Shown here one piece after another: positions 11,111 through 24,414 of a stretch of 64,000 nucleotides of DNA. The DNA is from Lithospermum erythrorhizon (taxonomy: Eukaryota > Streptophyta > Magnoliopsida > Boraginales > Boraginaceae), in NCBI GenBank assembly GCA_019722365.1, contig JADFUC010002391.1:496001-560000 (forward strand), written 5' to 3'. Positions within the stretch are counted from its first letter, which is position 1. Each line of letters starts with the position of its first letter. The notes under the pieces are model-generated. The model had not been told where the DNA came from, did no database searches, and saw only the letters and a list, made by a program, of their open reading frames with translations. The translations under genes were made by a program, and so were the position numbers.

Positions 11111-13680
11111 ATTAGATATAGACATGAACAAAAAGGGAAAATAAATCATATAGAAATAAGTGTTACTCCGTAGTTATTACTCATCATAGTAATGTTTGGA
11201 AGTAATTTTTCCCCTTTTTTTTTTTACTTGATATCCTATCAATTTTTTATTTATTTATTTTGAAATAGTTATCATTTGGAATTCCCAATACAATATAGAT
11301 AAAATTGTTGGAAATATGAGATAATCGATCTCATAAAAATATCCGTTGAACAATTTAGATTGATCAACCGATTTAAACATTCAAAACAATAAGTTCAATA
11401 TATATTAATTGTTAGACGGTTAATATTTTTGATTTACCGTTATCGACATTAGAGGTTATGATGGCTTACTAGGGCCCGCTCATAATCTATATATTAAGAT
11501 GATAATCGGTTAATATTATCTAATATATTGCTATCACGATCCATCCTAAAAAAGTGTCACACATAAACAAGAATCCGAACTAATAATAATAATATGTATT
11601 ATAATTCTTTCTCCTGCTTAAAGATAAATGAAGGGTTTAATGGAACTAGGATTTCTAAATACTCAATGGTTGAAAATCGCCTATAGTCTAATAAGATAGG
11701 TAGAGACATAGTTTCGAATCTTCTTCAAAAAGCGTAATTCTAGAATATCATTCTATCTAAGATTTTACGTGGCCTTTATTTAATGATGCTGTCGGTAAGA
11801 TCTCTTAACACCTACAATTGTTTTTGTAATGACTAAACTAGGTAGGGAAAGAAGAGGAATTGTGGAGATTTCGAAACTCTTACTAAGCTGCTTACAAATG
11901 TAGAAATACCTCCTCATAATTCATTGTTCATAATTCTTGACTGTCAGTTTAATTCTCTCTCTCATTTCCTCTCTCTCTCAGAAGCCACCAACCCTCCCCT
12001 GGGAAGAAATTTTCTTTATATTTTGTTTCGGGTTTTACTTAATCGCTCTAAGAAACTACATCTTATGAAAGTTCATGTCAATTCACTGTGCGTGGATAGT
12101 CTTGGAAATACTCTATTTTGGTATATGAGTCATTCATTTTCCGTGCCATTAAAATAATCCTTAAGAAAGGTATACACTTGTAATTCATGATTTATTATTT
12201 TGTACACCAGAAGATCCGGTATTCGCATCCGATTAGTTTAAACCTTGCTAGATAATGAATATAAAACACCAACAAAAATGTATTATATTCTTAATTGATT
12301 GTTAATTAGTATAAAAAATGATTGGATGTGAAGTATAAAATATTGTAAAAAATAGAAGGAGTAGTATATTAGAGGTGAAAGAGTCAAAACAAAAGGGAGA
12401 GATTTGCTTAACATGCGTATTGTTTTTGGTGCTGAAAATCTCTGAAAACATGGTAGTAGGCGGCTAGACTATAAGCCTATAAGCATGCATGAAAAGACAA
12501 GAGTAGCCCTATAAGCCTATGCTCTCGGGAAAGAAAGACAATGAGTAGGTGAAGAAATGCACCAATAAAACATTAGAGGGGTATATTTGGGATAAAAATA
12601 TAACACAACCGATTGGGTGAATTTGGCAGAGTTAGGGTTAGGCTTTGGGAATTGAGGAAGTAATAGTAACAATGGACCTTAAAGAAAGTGATGGGAATGA
12701 TGAATGGATGATGATGATCATCACTTCAGGGGGAGAGGAGTGAGTATGTGACCCTTTGTTGGTGGGGGAAATGAGTTGTTATAGGTTTCACAAAGTTTCA
12801 TGCATCTTATGGATTTGAAATAATGGAAGGGATGGATTGCAACTTGCATTTATTTTTAAAAACTGCTAATTAAACTAAGAGCATTAATTAATTAACAAGC
12901 TAATTTGTTACGATCATGTTCGTTTAAGTGTTCATAGGATATTATTTGCATTGACGAGTCCTTACAAAAAATATAAGGGTATGTTTTGTTACAAATATAA
13001 AAAGAAAAATTATAGTAAATCTAACAACAATGAGATATATATTAGATGCAATTAATGATGAATTCTCGAATTTAAGTACTTAATGACAATAACCAAAAAA
13101 AAAATTATAAGAGAGAAAGAAGAAGCCAGTTTGTTACGGAGTACTTGATTGGGTTATTAGTGACTGATATACTATGGAGTATTAATTAGTGATCTGATGA
13201 TGTAGGGAATTAATGAGGAAAATAATAATCTATCCATCTATCAAGCATGTTTTTCAGGCTCTAAACGTCACTCCGAAGTTGCACTGTAAATTAATCTAAA
13301 TTTCAGAATTCGCAATCAATGGTATTATTGTAGTTGTCAATCCTTAATTTGGAACTCTCGAAGTATATGTTGTTTGTTAATGTAGTCTATTATGTTTGAT
13401 GATACTACGTACTCCGTAATTGATATACGGAATATTATATGACAGGAGAATTGATGATAGCCACACTAGTTTCCTCAGAGATCGTGCATGAGCAGCAAAT
13501 GAAGTTATATTACCTAAACATGAATTAAATTTGAATTATTAACGTTCATATAGGTTTAATCTCCCTGAACTTATGGTGACTATAAAGGATAATTACATGT
13601 ACTTCATTTTTATGAGTTAACTTGCTTAAGTTTGTTTCCTTTTTAAATAAATCTAATAAATACTGACTATATAATTTCAT
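11111..13680. other. Gene-free spacer upstream of WOX2
   Basis: AT-rich sequence. CT-rich microsatellite-like runs lie near 11950-11990, and TACTCCGTA-type 9-mers lie at 11164-11172, 13135-13143 and 13410-13418. The plus frame at 11924-12157 has no family character. The spacer may contain distal regulatory DNA of WOX2, but no element can be named. Confidence 0.45.
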
Positions 13681-13686
13681 TAATAA

Positions 13687-13935
13687 TACTCTTTCCCTTC
13701 CTCTTTACTTATCTTTCAATTTTAATTTTTATTTCAAAATATTTAATATTTTAAAGATTGAAAATTTATTTTATATTTTCAATATACTTTTTATTACTTT
13801 ATTATTAATAAATTATTAACCAATCAATTGATATTTTACATATTCAATATATTTTTAATTATTTTTTATTTTTCTTAATCTATGTGAAAATTACTTTTAA
13901 AGACAAGTACGAAATATAAAGAAACGAATGGAGTA
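13687..13935. mobile_element. Stowaway-like MITE, degenerate
   Basis: The left end (TACTCTTTCCC...) and right end (GAAACGAATGGAGTA) are imperfect inverted repeats resembling the Stowaway terminus (TACTCCCTCCGTCC). They bound about 249 bp of very AT-rich sequence with no ORF. The flanking TA is consistent with a TA target. The ends have diverged, so this is an old copy. Confidence 0.45.
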
Positions 13936-16900
13936 TTTCGTAATTGAATAAGTTGATTTCTAGTTATGTAGTCAAATTTTGAACAATTTTCTTATATGCT
14001 CTTTTCATCATATAAATGTTATTAAATTAGATTATTAATTATCAAAATTAACAAAATTTGTTACAACCTTATTTGACCGTAGATTTCATACGATCGATTA
14101 CATTTTGTGTAATAAAAACGATTAATCATGTCACCTTGTGGAGTAAGCTGTACATAGAAGTAAATTAAAGTTAAGAAATACTTATGCGAAATTCAGGTGG
14201 CGCCACCAACAAAATGCCGCATCGTGAAGGTCACCTATATAAACACAGGCTCCCAGCGATTGTGTTGGGATTTTGGCACCGAATTCAACGTTAATTTAAA
14301 CGAATATATTGTGTCCCACCCCCTCTCTCTATCTCCATGTTAATTTGTTTAATTGATTGCAAAAGACAAAGTGACTGATGCGTTATGGAACTAGCTACTC
14401 TATGAATTAGTGGCACATACATGATTGGAACTTGGAAGCTCCACTACCTTTGACTTGCAAAATTCATATTCCATACATCTCAATTTATTTGATCGTTTAG
14501 AAAAAAAATATTTTATTAAAAAATCAATATCAGACAATTTTCAAGCGAGAAAACAAAATATATCAACCAATAAAAAGACAGAGACAATGTACAAACTTCA
14601 AATACAAAAATGTGATCGATAAACGAAACGATCAATTATAACGAAAATAAATTTTAAAGTAGACGACACTTAAATCAAATTCGCCAATCCCAAATGCCGA
14701 CACGTGGCGCATTAGGTTTGATCGAAGCCGCCACTCAAAATCGTACACGTGTAAATTCAAGTTTCTTCCTCGGTTTTTTAGCCACCGTAAATTAATACTC
14801 AGTGGTGAACAGGTTTTATCATTAATTAAACTCCAATTATACATCTCGTGTGACGCATGTGACATTAAAATATTATTTCAAATTTAATGGATTAAAAGAA
14901 TAAATTAGCGCGACACCGAATAAAACGGTGCTTTCTCTGACAAACACGTTAAATCGAGGTCCGCTGCAACAAACGACTTAAGAAACTAAGGTAATCTTTT
15001 ATCCAAGAAATAAAACGACGCATCTACCAAAGTAGGCACTTTGCCGTGTTCTCCAAAAATACTATTAAATATTATTTAATATTTTAATATTATCTGACGG
15101 TCCAGATCTTGCCTCAAAATTTAACGGTCAAGATCGTAATTCATGTGATAATGAATCAACCAATCAGAAGATAGCCCGAAAGCCTAAAAATACCCCGCTA
15201 TTTCATTCGAAAATTTCATCCCTGAACATAATAAAAAATACAACAAAATCTCCCCGAGACTTAGCGTAAGAACAACTCAACAGTATTTTTAATGTAAAAA
15301 CCTCTCGTAAGATTGCTGCCAAGTATAAAACTATCGCGATCACCAAAAAATATTGAAACTATCCAACCTCGCAAGTCTAAATACGCTTAAATCAAGAACC
15401 GAGAAAGAACACAAAAAATTCTTCAACTCCATCACCAAAATAAAGCGCTTAATATCGTAGAATAGCATTGAATTCATCGCATTTAATTGTGATCAAGACT
15501 CTCAAAATCCATGAGAATCGATCATTCAGATCTCATAAATAAAGTAAACTATAAGATTAAGCCTCAAAAGTCAAGAGTAAATCATAATGCGATATGCTCG
15601 CATTATTTCCTATCCGCCCATCGAAACACTGGTAGCGTGTGCCTAAAGCACATTCGACAAGACAAGCATATCCTCTTCACGCCACAAGATATCCTCTTCA
15701 TGCTAATAGCACCCCGAAGCCCGAGAGATAAGTCGACAAGACATGAACCGCCCCACAGACGGTATCAACTGCTAGCGCCTCGCTAGACACATCCAAATGT
15801 TTTAAAGAATACGACCAAGTTTAAAGATCTAAGTATCAAGCCTGCATGTACCATACCTTACGCCCCGCCGAACCATATCCAAAGTTTCAAAGACCAAGTC
15901 CAGCACTCAAGTCTTCTATCTTAATCTAGATCGCCGATCAAGACTCAAATACTACCACATAAACAAATCCAACCTCATTACATGCGCCTAAATCAAGACT
16001 TAAGTTCAAATCAAGTCCAAGACTATATCAAATTCAAGTCCGGCATCTTAAGAAGTCATCAACTGCTTGTGGTATCAATAGATTGACAATGAACCTCAAT
16101 CGATTTGATAAATTATTTTGTATAAATATTTCTCCAAATGAATTTTATTGTAATGATACGCATATTTTATAAATAATAAAATATTTCTAGCAGTTACGGG
16201 ATGTTAACGAGACAATGTTATCAAAGTTAATTGCATGGTGAAACAGTGTAAATATCCTTTTATGTATTATTGTACTATACTAAAATGGGCCTACTTCAAC
16301 TGTAAAAGACAATTAGACAAACATCGCATCAAAGCTCAAAAGTCCAAAGCAACTAACTAGCTGGATCTCTGTTGAATGTTTGGCATGCACAGGCTAAGTT
16401 GAACTTTATTTCGGCAGGTTCAGCCCCTACCATATAGATATCTGATATAACCTGACGGGACCTAATCTTTCGGTCGTAAAATTGAACCGACCGTAATCCC
16501 GGTAGTTACCGGCGCTGCATTCGGTCCGATCCGACTAACAAAATTGGAAACCAAAAACAAAAAAAGGTATAAAAAAAATAATAATCTTCAAAAATAAATT
16601 GAAAGAAGAGAATAATGAAATCTTCAACATTCAACAATTATAATTCTTAATAAGTTGGTGGTTTGGAATTTGGGGGTGCCTGGGAGGTCACGATCTTCGG
16701 GGTCAAGGCGGACGCGGGGCGGGCGGCTGGGGAAAGACGGGTCGCTGGACTGCTGACGCCGCTAAGGCGGGCTTCAAGGTCATTACTTAAGTCATGCTAA
16801 GCCACGGGCGATCGTACGTTGCGCTCTCTTTTAGTCGTGTGACGACAGATTTCGACGAAATGTGCTGACGCCCACATTGTGGCATCGTTGGCTAACGAAT

Positions 16901-18030
16901 GTCAGTCGATGAACGACGCTTAGTTAGTCCTAAATTACCAATAGTCCATCAAACGGGGTTCAACCTAAATTATCCGATCTTGTCAAGCGCACTGATCCAT
17001 CATGATGTTCTCCTCAATGCTTGTTCCAATACTCCAGGAGGTTTGTATTCAGTGGAAAATCGGGGATCGGGTTCCGGTGATCCTTGACTACCCGATTTAG
17101 TACGCACTATCCCTCCGGTGTCCAATAAATGGGGCTCCCATTCATAAATAAGAGATGGCCGTATTATCCTCCTTCCTCACAAGGAGAATATATCAATCTT
17201 TTGAATGGTGGTGAACGAGAATGCTCCATCGACAAAAAAAGAAGCGTAGGCCCCTGTAATCAGCAAAAGTCATTATCTGTAGCTGTTCGGGAACATCTTT
17301 GGTGTAAGCATTCACATGAGGAGCAAAATGGAGATAATATATAATGATCCATGTAGACGAAGGGCATTTTCTATGTCCATTTATATCTCAATCCGACATC
17401 TAAGCCGCCATGGCGTCACAAGACGACGAAGCTCGATCCTACGCCAACAAAGAATCGCGCCAACTGTGGTCAGGCCTCATGGACACCGGGCTAAGGCTGG
17501 CTACTGTACTGGTGGCTACTAATCTGCCTCGATAAGACATCTTCAAATAACCTCCCCACACGGTAATGCAATGTTATGTGCGCCCTTCGCTGGAAACAGA
17601 CAACGCATTTACTAAGATTTCGAGCGTCGGTCCCATTCCATTTCGGATATCGACCAGTATATCCGAGACCGAACCGAATTTCTTTTAACGGATGAGAATC
17701 GCCCTGGCTTAACCGACCTGCTCTCGGAGGGATAAGGTTTATTCGACCATTGGGGATCACTAAGAGCAATAAGAAATTCGAATCATTAAGAGTAATAAGA
17801 AATTGAATCATTGGCACTTTTAGCCAATATGACTGAAGCATGTATGAATTGGATGAGACAGAGTTGTCAGATATCCAGGTCATGGATCCATTAGTCTCAA
17901 CATGTAGAACACACCAACAATTTTACATATTATTCTATTTTTTTTCCCAATGATTCAAATTACAAATTACCAAGATAAAAATTTATAATCTAATAGTGGA
18001 GATAAAATATCACAATATACGACTTCGTAT
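13936..18030. repeat. Decayed, CG-richer repeat tract, probably an old LTR retroelement
   Basis: The tract has higher C+G than its flanks. A TATA-like TATATAAA at 14236-14243 and a second promoter-like stretch near 15180-15300 have no gene downstream. Short open frames (15511-15786 plus, 16899-17087 plus, 17129-17344 plus, 17491-17883 minus) show no domain I recognise. A short local duplication (ATATCCTCTTCA, twice within 15667-15703) is present. The overall texture (AAGTCCAAG- and TCAAGACT-rich words) resembles LTRs of Ty3/gypsy elements. No reverse transcriptase, integrase or primer-binding site was found, so the class stays open. Confidence 0.35.
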
Positions 18031-18041
18031 TTTACTACAAT

Positions 18042-18698
18042 TAGGGATGGAAATAACAGAAAAACCCCAAATCGAATCGTCCGAATTGCATCGATTTCAA
18101 ACCGACTTCGATTGATTTTTTTTTCCAACCGCACCGAGCATTAGCTTCCAAACAATTTCAAACCGGAACTTTTTCATAGCCATGGCTTTTATAAAAACCG
18201 CACCGAATCAGCATCGAAAAATATAATTTCAATATATTATATATTTGACATAACTAAATTGAGATTTATGATTTTATTTAACAATTCTAATATCGCTCCA
18301 TTAAAAATTCGACATATTCACTTAATATCGCCCATCAATCGGATCCTAGGGATGGACAGGAGTTTATTTGTGAGTATTTTGCTTTGCAGCCACAACAAGG
18401 CTGATTTATCCTCAAGATTATAATTACTATCACAACTATTATTCACAATTGATTTAATACTTATTTTGACAAATCATCACTATTGTCGAGCAATTCTATG
18501 AATATGTATTTTGACAAATTGATTGTCCAATTCTCGTATTTAATATTTTCACCGAAAACCGAACCGCACCGAGCAAACCGACTTCCACCGAACCGAACAA
18601 AACAAAAACCGATTCGCACTGTAACTGAAAGCAAACCGAAAAATGCGGGACACCAAAACCGCATCAATCGCACTCAACCGCACCAATTACTATCCCTA
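18042..18698. mobile_element. hAT-like MITE (657 bp) with perfect 8-bp target duplication
   Basis: The left end TAGGGATGG and right end CTATCCCTA form a 9-bp terminal inverted repeat with one mismatch. The flanks are ACTACAAT at 18034-18041 and ACTACAAT at 18699-18706. An 8-bp duplication is the hAT hallmark. The interior is rich in AACCGAACCG words and has no transposase, so the element is non-autonomous. A further TAGGGATGG at 18347-18355 inside it may mark a nested or rearranged copy. The frames at 18461-18673 and 18483-18893 run through the element and are not genes. It shares its end with the relic at 6180-6191. Confidence 0.85.
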
Positions 18699-18706
18699 AC
18701 TACAAT

Positions 18707-19900
18707 CAAGAAAATAAACATCTTTTTTTTGAATACGACTTCAAATTCACGTCCCTTAAAACCCAACAGGCATGAAATTTCACCTAATAAATGCTTGAAA
18801 CCTACAAACACAAAAACTGGAAATCTCATAGAATGGTGTTCGAGAGTTACGGAGGAAGTAAGGAAACACTTTTACACACTTATTTTTTTGTAATAATCAA
18901 CATCTACAAACACGTTTAATAATGGTTTAAACTTTATGTCCGAGTCATTACATGGAATTACTTTTGTACTTAACTTCATACCCCTATCCCTAACCAAGAA
19001 CATGTTCAACCTATTCAAAAACAATAAAGCTACATTACACTTTGTTCCAACTCTTTTATGGTGGACAGATTTAAAATACCTAAAGTTTGTCTTATATATA
19101 TTCCTAGACCCTTTACCTTCCAAAATAATCTTGTTTGTTTCGATTTTCCTACCCATGTGAGCTATCAAATAAAGGATGTGACCCATACTATACTACACCA
19201 CCCACACACACACACACCACTCATTAAGTCGTTCCTAACTTGAATGAACAAAAAATATTACTTGAATAGACTTGGCTTGGAAATTGGAATAGAAAGGGAT
19301 ATATATGTCAAATCCGGCTTGGAGTAAAATGAAATTTCTGTAGAGTTAAAACTAACTTGAATAGACTCGAAATACCTCAAAGTCATGTTTGGTACAATAT
19401 AAATAATATGAGAAAAATACTCCGTAACAAGGTAGAAGAGGACGAGTCAAGTATATATACTAGATCGATTCGCGAGTTCAAATTTAAGAATTATATTTAT
19501 TAGCCAATATTCCTGATAATGGCAACTTATTTCTTTAGAGTTGTTGAAAACTATTGTAAAAGGTAATATTCTTATTACCATCTTAAACCAAATTTGTTCA
19601 CCAAGTCTTGTAACGTGTCTTTAAGGCAATATATAGTCCAATAAAGAAACTTTTTTCAAGGAATTATGCATACCATTTCGAATATGTAAACTTTAGGAGA
19701 AAAAGAGAAAAACTCTCTCTAGTCTCTCATATCATCTGGACTTTCCACCTAAAATCCTTAAAAATATGCCTCAGTTTTTCCTAGGTTTTCAAGAATAGTC
19801 CCTACTTCTATAGCCTTCTTTATTCCATCCAGTAAATCTTCTGAATTAGCCAATCGTCTAAACTGAAACTGAAGCTTATTTTGTTTTATGTTTTGAGAAA
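18707..19900. other. Spacer and promoter region of the membrane-protein gene
   Basis: No gene is seen. The tract contains a (CA)7 microsatellite at 19203-19216 and a TACTCCGTA 9-mer at 19418-19426. The overlapping frames on both strands at 18872-19243 are AT-rich and unrelated to any family known to me. The last 200 bases are the 5' flank of the gene at 19901. No convincing TATA box is seen. Confidence 0.45.
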
Positions 19901-20728
19901 ATGGCATCTTTTAGTGGTTTGGGAATTGGTTTGAGTTTTGTGTTTGGGTGCATCCTTTTAGGACTTGTTGCAGAGCTATACTATGTATTGTATTGGAAGA
20001 AGAGAATCAAGAACACAGAAAAAATAGAGGAAGAATACTCGAGCATTGAAACAGAAATTCCATATTTATTTTGTTGGAAACATCCAACTTATTTGTGGAA
20101 AAGCAATGTCCATCAAGAAGTGAATGGTTCTTCTACTGGAAGAAGAAATTCAGAAGCACCCAATGTACTTGAAAAAGATTTGGAAAGTAGTTATGGTGAA
20201 GATAGTATAGATTTAGAGCTCATGAGGTTGCATAATTTGGCTGGACCCCCTAGATTTCTTTTTCCAATTAAAGAAGAATGTAAGGAAGATTTGGAATCTG
20301 AAGATGGAAGATCAACTAGAAGTAGGAAAGGTTCAAGAACAAGAAGTTTAAGTGATCTTATGATTGCAGTTGATGCTTCTATACTTTGTACTCCTATGCC
20401 TTCATCCCCTCTCAAGATTCCTAGGCCTTTGGATACATATAACAATCATGGATTCAACCCTCTTTTTGAATCAATCTCAGAAGCAGAATTGAATAGGTTG
20501 AGATCTTCCCCCCCTCCAAAATTTAAGTTCTTGAGGGATGCTGAGGAGAAATTGATGAAAAGATTAATGGAAGAGGCAGAGAAGAAAATGGTTCAAGATT
20601 TAAATGTTAGTGAAGTAAAAGATGGTTCTTTTCTTTCATTTCTTGGTAACAATAGAGAAAAAGAATTGCTTCAACAATTGCCTCTTCATCGTTCTTCAAC
20701 CCCTTCACAGGTACTTCCATTGGATTGA
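19901..20728 (+). CDS. Uncharacterised plant single-pass membrane protein, single exon
   Basis: 275 residues. A single hydrophobic segment (about 7-32) is followed at once by basic KKRIKN, so the bulk of the protein is probably cytosolic. The middle is acidic and serine-rich. A motif AGPPRFLFPIKEE (114-126) followed by KEDLESEDG is, as I recall, shared by a small family of unnamed plant membrane proteins. Residues 145-155 are Ser/Arg-rich (possible phosphorylation region). Residues 170-210 are Pro/Ser-rich, and 208-236 (KFLRDAEEKLMKRL...) should form a helical coiled coil. The family's role is not known to me. CAG|GTACTT at 20708-20716 could act as a splice donor just before the stop, but reading through to end in VLPLD fits the family C-terminus better. 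Codon use and frame are clean; I see no damage. Confidence 0.85.
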   Translation: MASFSGLGIGLSFVFGCILLGLVAELYYVLYWKKRIKNTEKIEEEYSSIETEIPYLFCWKHPTYLWKSNVHQEVNGSSTGRRNSEAPNVLEKDLESSYGEDSIDLELMRLHNLAGPPRFLFPIKEECKEDLESEDGRSTRSRKGSRTRSLSDLMIAVDASILCTPMPSSPLKIPRPLDTYNNHGFNPLFESISEAELNRLRSSPPPKFKFLRDAEEKLMKRLMEEAEKKMVQDLNVSEVKDGSFLSFLGNNREKELLQQLPLHRSSTPSQVLPLD

Positions 20729-22255
20729 TAAGAAATCAGTTGGGTTGAGTTTAGTTTTTTTTAATGTATTTTCTTGCTTCTTTGAATCAATTTAGAGTCC
20801 ATTACAACATTAACTTTTGGTATTTATTTTGATTCTGAACAGAACATTAGAATTTATATAAACTGTTATAGCTCATCAACGGGTTCTTAAATTATTTTTT
20901 CCATGTTCAAGTAGAATTGTGATCATCAGGATTCAGGACAAGTACAATGTTTGAATCATAATTTAGTATACCGAAGTTCTAGATATGTACAATATTTCAA
21001 TCATGGTTCAGGGGCAGGAATTTTTTCGATGTGTGTAGTATTTGATTAGTAAGATTACCTGTAAATTATTTCTATGCAAAAAATCTAGTTTTGCAATCAT
21101 TCAGAACACATAACCTGCAGATGGCTTTTTCTCCAGCTAATGCAATAATGATGTTCAATTAAAGTTCATAATTAATATGGTGGATCCTTGCTGGTAATGA
21201 TTTGAAGACATTATTATGCTACATTGGTCAAGTACAATAGTCCATGTTCTATTAATACGGACAACCCAATATTTTGACGTATACAAGTGTTTTTAAGATG
21301 TCTAGAATTATGTTGGATGTGTATAATGTTTTACGGTACTGTTTGGGATTTTGGGTTGTTTTTTAGTTTGGATATTTTTCTAGCTTACTGATGATTGTTT
21401 TTATGCATTTCTTCGAAAGTTAAGTACAAATAAAATATTTTATGATGATACATTTTACACCAAAATAAATATAATTTACATATATGAGTAGAAATTAAAA
21501 TTTAAAAAGTCAACAATCAAATTGTTTCTTATTCATTTAGTTCATAATTATATGATAAAAATAAGTAGAACTTTGTGTTTATTGATAGAAAATAGTCAAA
21601 TTCAAATAATATTATTTTAGTTGAACTTTAGTGTAATATTTTTAAATGCAATTACAAGTGATAATGTGCTTGAATTGTATTTGCTTCATGGACACAATAT
21701 TTGTTAACTGGTTAAATCAGCTTTTTTTGTTATTTTCGTACAGGTGCACATGTGGTATCATTGAAAATTATGATGTTTCGACATTTAGTTATTCTGTCCG
21801 TTATATTTATCACTTTTCCCATCCAACAACCAACCTTTATCATCAAGATTTAATTATAAGAGAGTGCATTGTCCGATGCCTAAAATTCGAATTTATCCGA
21901 TTTTGATGCCCAAACTGCTTTGGTTGGTGCTACGTTTTGTCGTGATTAAAGTTATAAAAATATATCTAATAGTCTTTGAGTGATTTTATAAAGAGAATAG
22001 TTAGAGGAGGTCCGCCAATCGACTACAAAGATTAATCTAAATACGGTGACTAATCAAGTTATAATATTATTAAAAGATTAATGATCAGCCAATATTAATT
22101 TTGTAATAGTTCTTGCATGTCACTTAACTTCAAACGATTTAAAGATTTCATCTAGATACGGTCGCAAAATAATGACTATTACAAGAATTAAGAATCACAC
22201 AACTTATTTCAGCGAATCTATTACAAAAAAGTGGTTCAATTAAAGCTAGAAATTT
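20729..22255. other. 3' flank and AT-rich spacer
   Basis: No gene is supported. The 86-codon plus frame at 21646-21906 has no recognisable domain. From about 21960 the sequence gains short AATCGA- and GATTAATT-type words that foreshadow the repeat array that follows. Confidence 0.45.
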
Positions 22256-24000
22256 GCTTTAAACTTAGGTGTGAATTAGCAAGCAAAAACACATTCATAC
22301 CTTACCGAATTATTAATTTAGCATCCTAATCCCGAGGCCTGACTTTCAAAAAATATTATATTAGAGAGTTTATTAAATAATCGGTACACTTATCAAGTTT
22401 CTGTACTCGTAGTTAATAATTGAATTTTTTTAAAAAGAACCAAAAAGGCACGAATGATTAATTTAGCACATTATCCTCGGTCGCTAATCTCTAAAAATAT
22501 TATTAGAGAGTTTATTAAATAATCGAATATTAATTTATCGAGATTCTACTATAGTTGATAATTGCAAAAACAAACAAACCCCAAACCCCCCACATATGAC
22601 CGCACAATCGAATATTAATTTATCGAGCTTCTATTGTAGTTGATAATTGGAAAATTAAAAAAAAATTAAAAGTGAACGAAGAAAGAACTATATCCCTAAG
22701 TCGGACTGTAAAAAGTATTATCTTGCAGAAGTTTATTAAATAATCGAGCTTCTACCGTAGCTGAGTAATTACAAAAAAAACTAACCCCCCCCCCCATACG
22801 GTAATCGCTAATCGAGTATTAATTTATCGAGCTTCTACTATAATAGAATTCAAACTAAAAAAAAAAAAATTGAAAAAAAACAAGAATTATTAATTTAGCA
22901 CCTTATCCCTGAGTCGAGAACGACCAAAAATATTATAGTAAAGAGTTTATTATATAATCGACTATTGGGCTTATCGAACTTCTACTATGTATTTATAATT
23001 ATAAAATAATTTATTTAAAAAAAAACAAAGATATCCCTAGAAATGGACCGGGTAAAAAATATTACTTCATCTTAAATTTTATTATCTGGTAGCTTTATTA
23101 AATAATCGAAAGATTAATTTATCGGAAGCTTCTATTGTAGTTGATAATTAAAAAACCCTAACTTTTATATGACCGCAATCGAGTATTAATTTATCGAGCT
23201 TCTACTATGCTTGATAATCAAAACTAAAAAAATGAAAAATGAAATCTAAAAAGCAAGATTTATTAATTTAGCACCCAATTCTCGAGTCGGAAATGACAAA
23301 AAAATATTATATTAAAGAAATTTTATTAAATAATCGACTATTAATTTATCGTAGCTTCTACAAGTACTTATAATTGTAAAATAATTTATTAAAAAACAAA
23401 ACCAAACACCCTATCCCCTCGAAGCCTGGCCGGGTAAAAAAATATTGCTTTATCTTAGAAATTTTATTAAATAATCGAGTATTAATTTGTCGAGTTTCTA
23501 CAGTAGTTGATAATTGCAGAAAAAAAAAACATGAAAAAGGAGAGAAAAACACGACTATTAATTTGGGCAATTCTATCCCCCGAGTCGAGACCGACCAAAA
23601 AATATTATCTTAGAGAGTTTATTAAATAATGTATGATATTAATTTAAGGAAGTTTCAAAAAAAGGAAACAAATAAGAGCAACAAGAAAAAGTAAAAAAGG
23701 GGAAAACAAAATTTATTTTAAAAAAAAAAACCAAACACCCTATCCCGAAGTCGATCGGTAAAATATTACTTCATTTTAGAAATTTGGCTGAAGAATCGGT
23801 ATTAACTTAACGAAGTTTCTACAAAGATTTGGATAATTGCAACAAAAAAATGAAAAAAAAATATGAACTATTATTAATTTAGTACCCTATCCCCGAGTCG
23901 GCACTACCAAAAAATATTATTTTGCAGTAGCTTTTATTAAATAATCGAAAGATAATTTATCAAATTTATTTTTTAAAAGGAAACAAATAAGAGAAAAAAA
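22256..24000. repeat. Degenerate satellite-like array of about 13 motif copies
   Basis: A core of about 42 bp (AATCGAGTATTAATTTATCG, then AGCTTCTACTATAGTTGATAATT) recurs near 22381, 22523, 22607, 22744, 22811, 22955, 23103, 23188, 23332, 23472, 23627, 23795 and 23942, at varying identity. Many cores follow a second module: TAATTTAGCACC, CCCCGAGTCGG, AAATATTAT, TTTATTAAAT. The spacing of the TTTATTAAAT anchors falls into two classes: about 140-165 bp, and about 215-230 bp where an extra core lacks the module. Poly-A/poly-C tracts separate the units. All copies run in the same direction. No ORF exists. I cannot assign this to a known satellite or transposon family. Confidence 0.85.
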
Positions 24001-24414
24001 AAAGAAAAAAACTTGGGAAAACAAAAACCAAGTGTATATGACTGTGCGTGGAACGCATATCATTGCACTCTTTATATACTCCTATAAACATAAATATAGA
24101 TACACATGCTATCATCAGTGGCACACACGTTACCAATTAGAATGATAAATGGTAGTATGAACGATTCAAATAGTAAATGGCGGCGGTACGAAATATATGA
24201 TTTTCTTGAAATAAAGTTGAAATAAACTCCTTAAGGTGGAGGGGTTGTGTAGTTAAATTGTTACATATTACTCCATATATATAAATGAACCATAACAAAT
24301 TAACAATTATGTCATGTCCAGAGGCTGCCTCTTCTGTATTCTCTCTCCAAGGAAAACCCCAAACAAAGTAACCCCAAAACTCAAGAAAAATCCATCAAAA
24401 CTCATCAAAAAGTC
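24001..24414. other. Spacer after the repeat array
   Basis: AT-rich sequence with TATA-like words near 24075 (TTTATATACTCC). No gene is supported, although this could be a 5' flank of the short frame that begins at 24415. Confidence 0.35.

Noticed and set aside
16899..17883. Cluster of open frames suspected to be a viral or organellar insertion
   Set aside because: None of the translations match organellar genes or viral polyprotein motifs that I know. They are treated as part of a decayed repeat tract.
22256..24000. CRISPR-like reading of the regularly spaced repeats
   Set aside because: The host is a plant, the copies are degenerate, the spacers are poly-A/poly-C rich and related to each other, and no cas genes exist.
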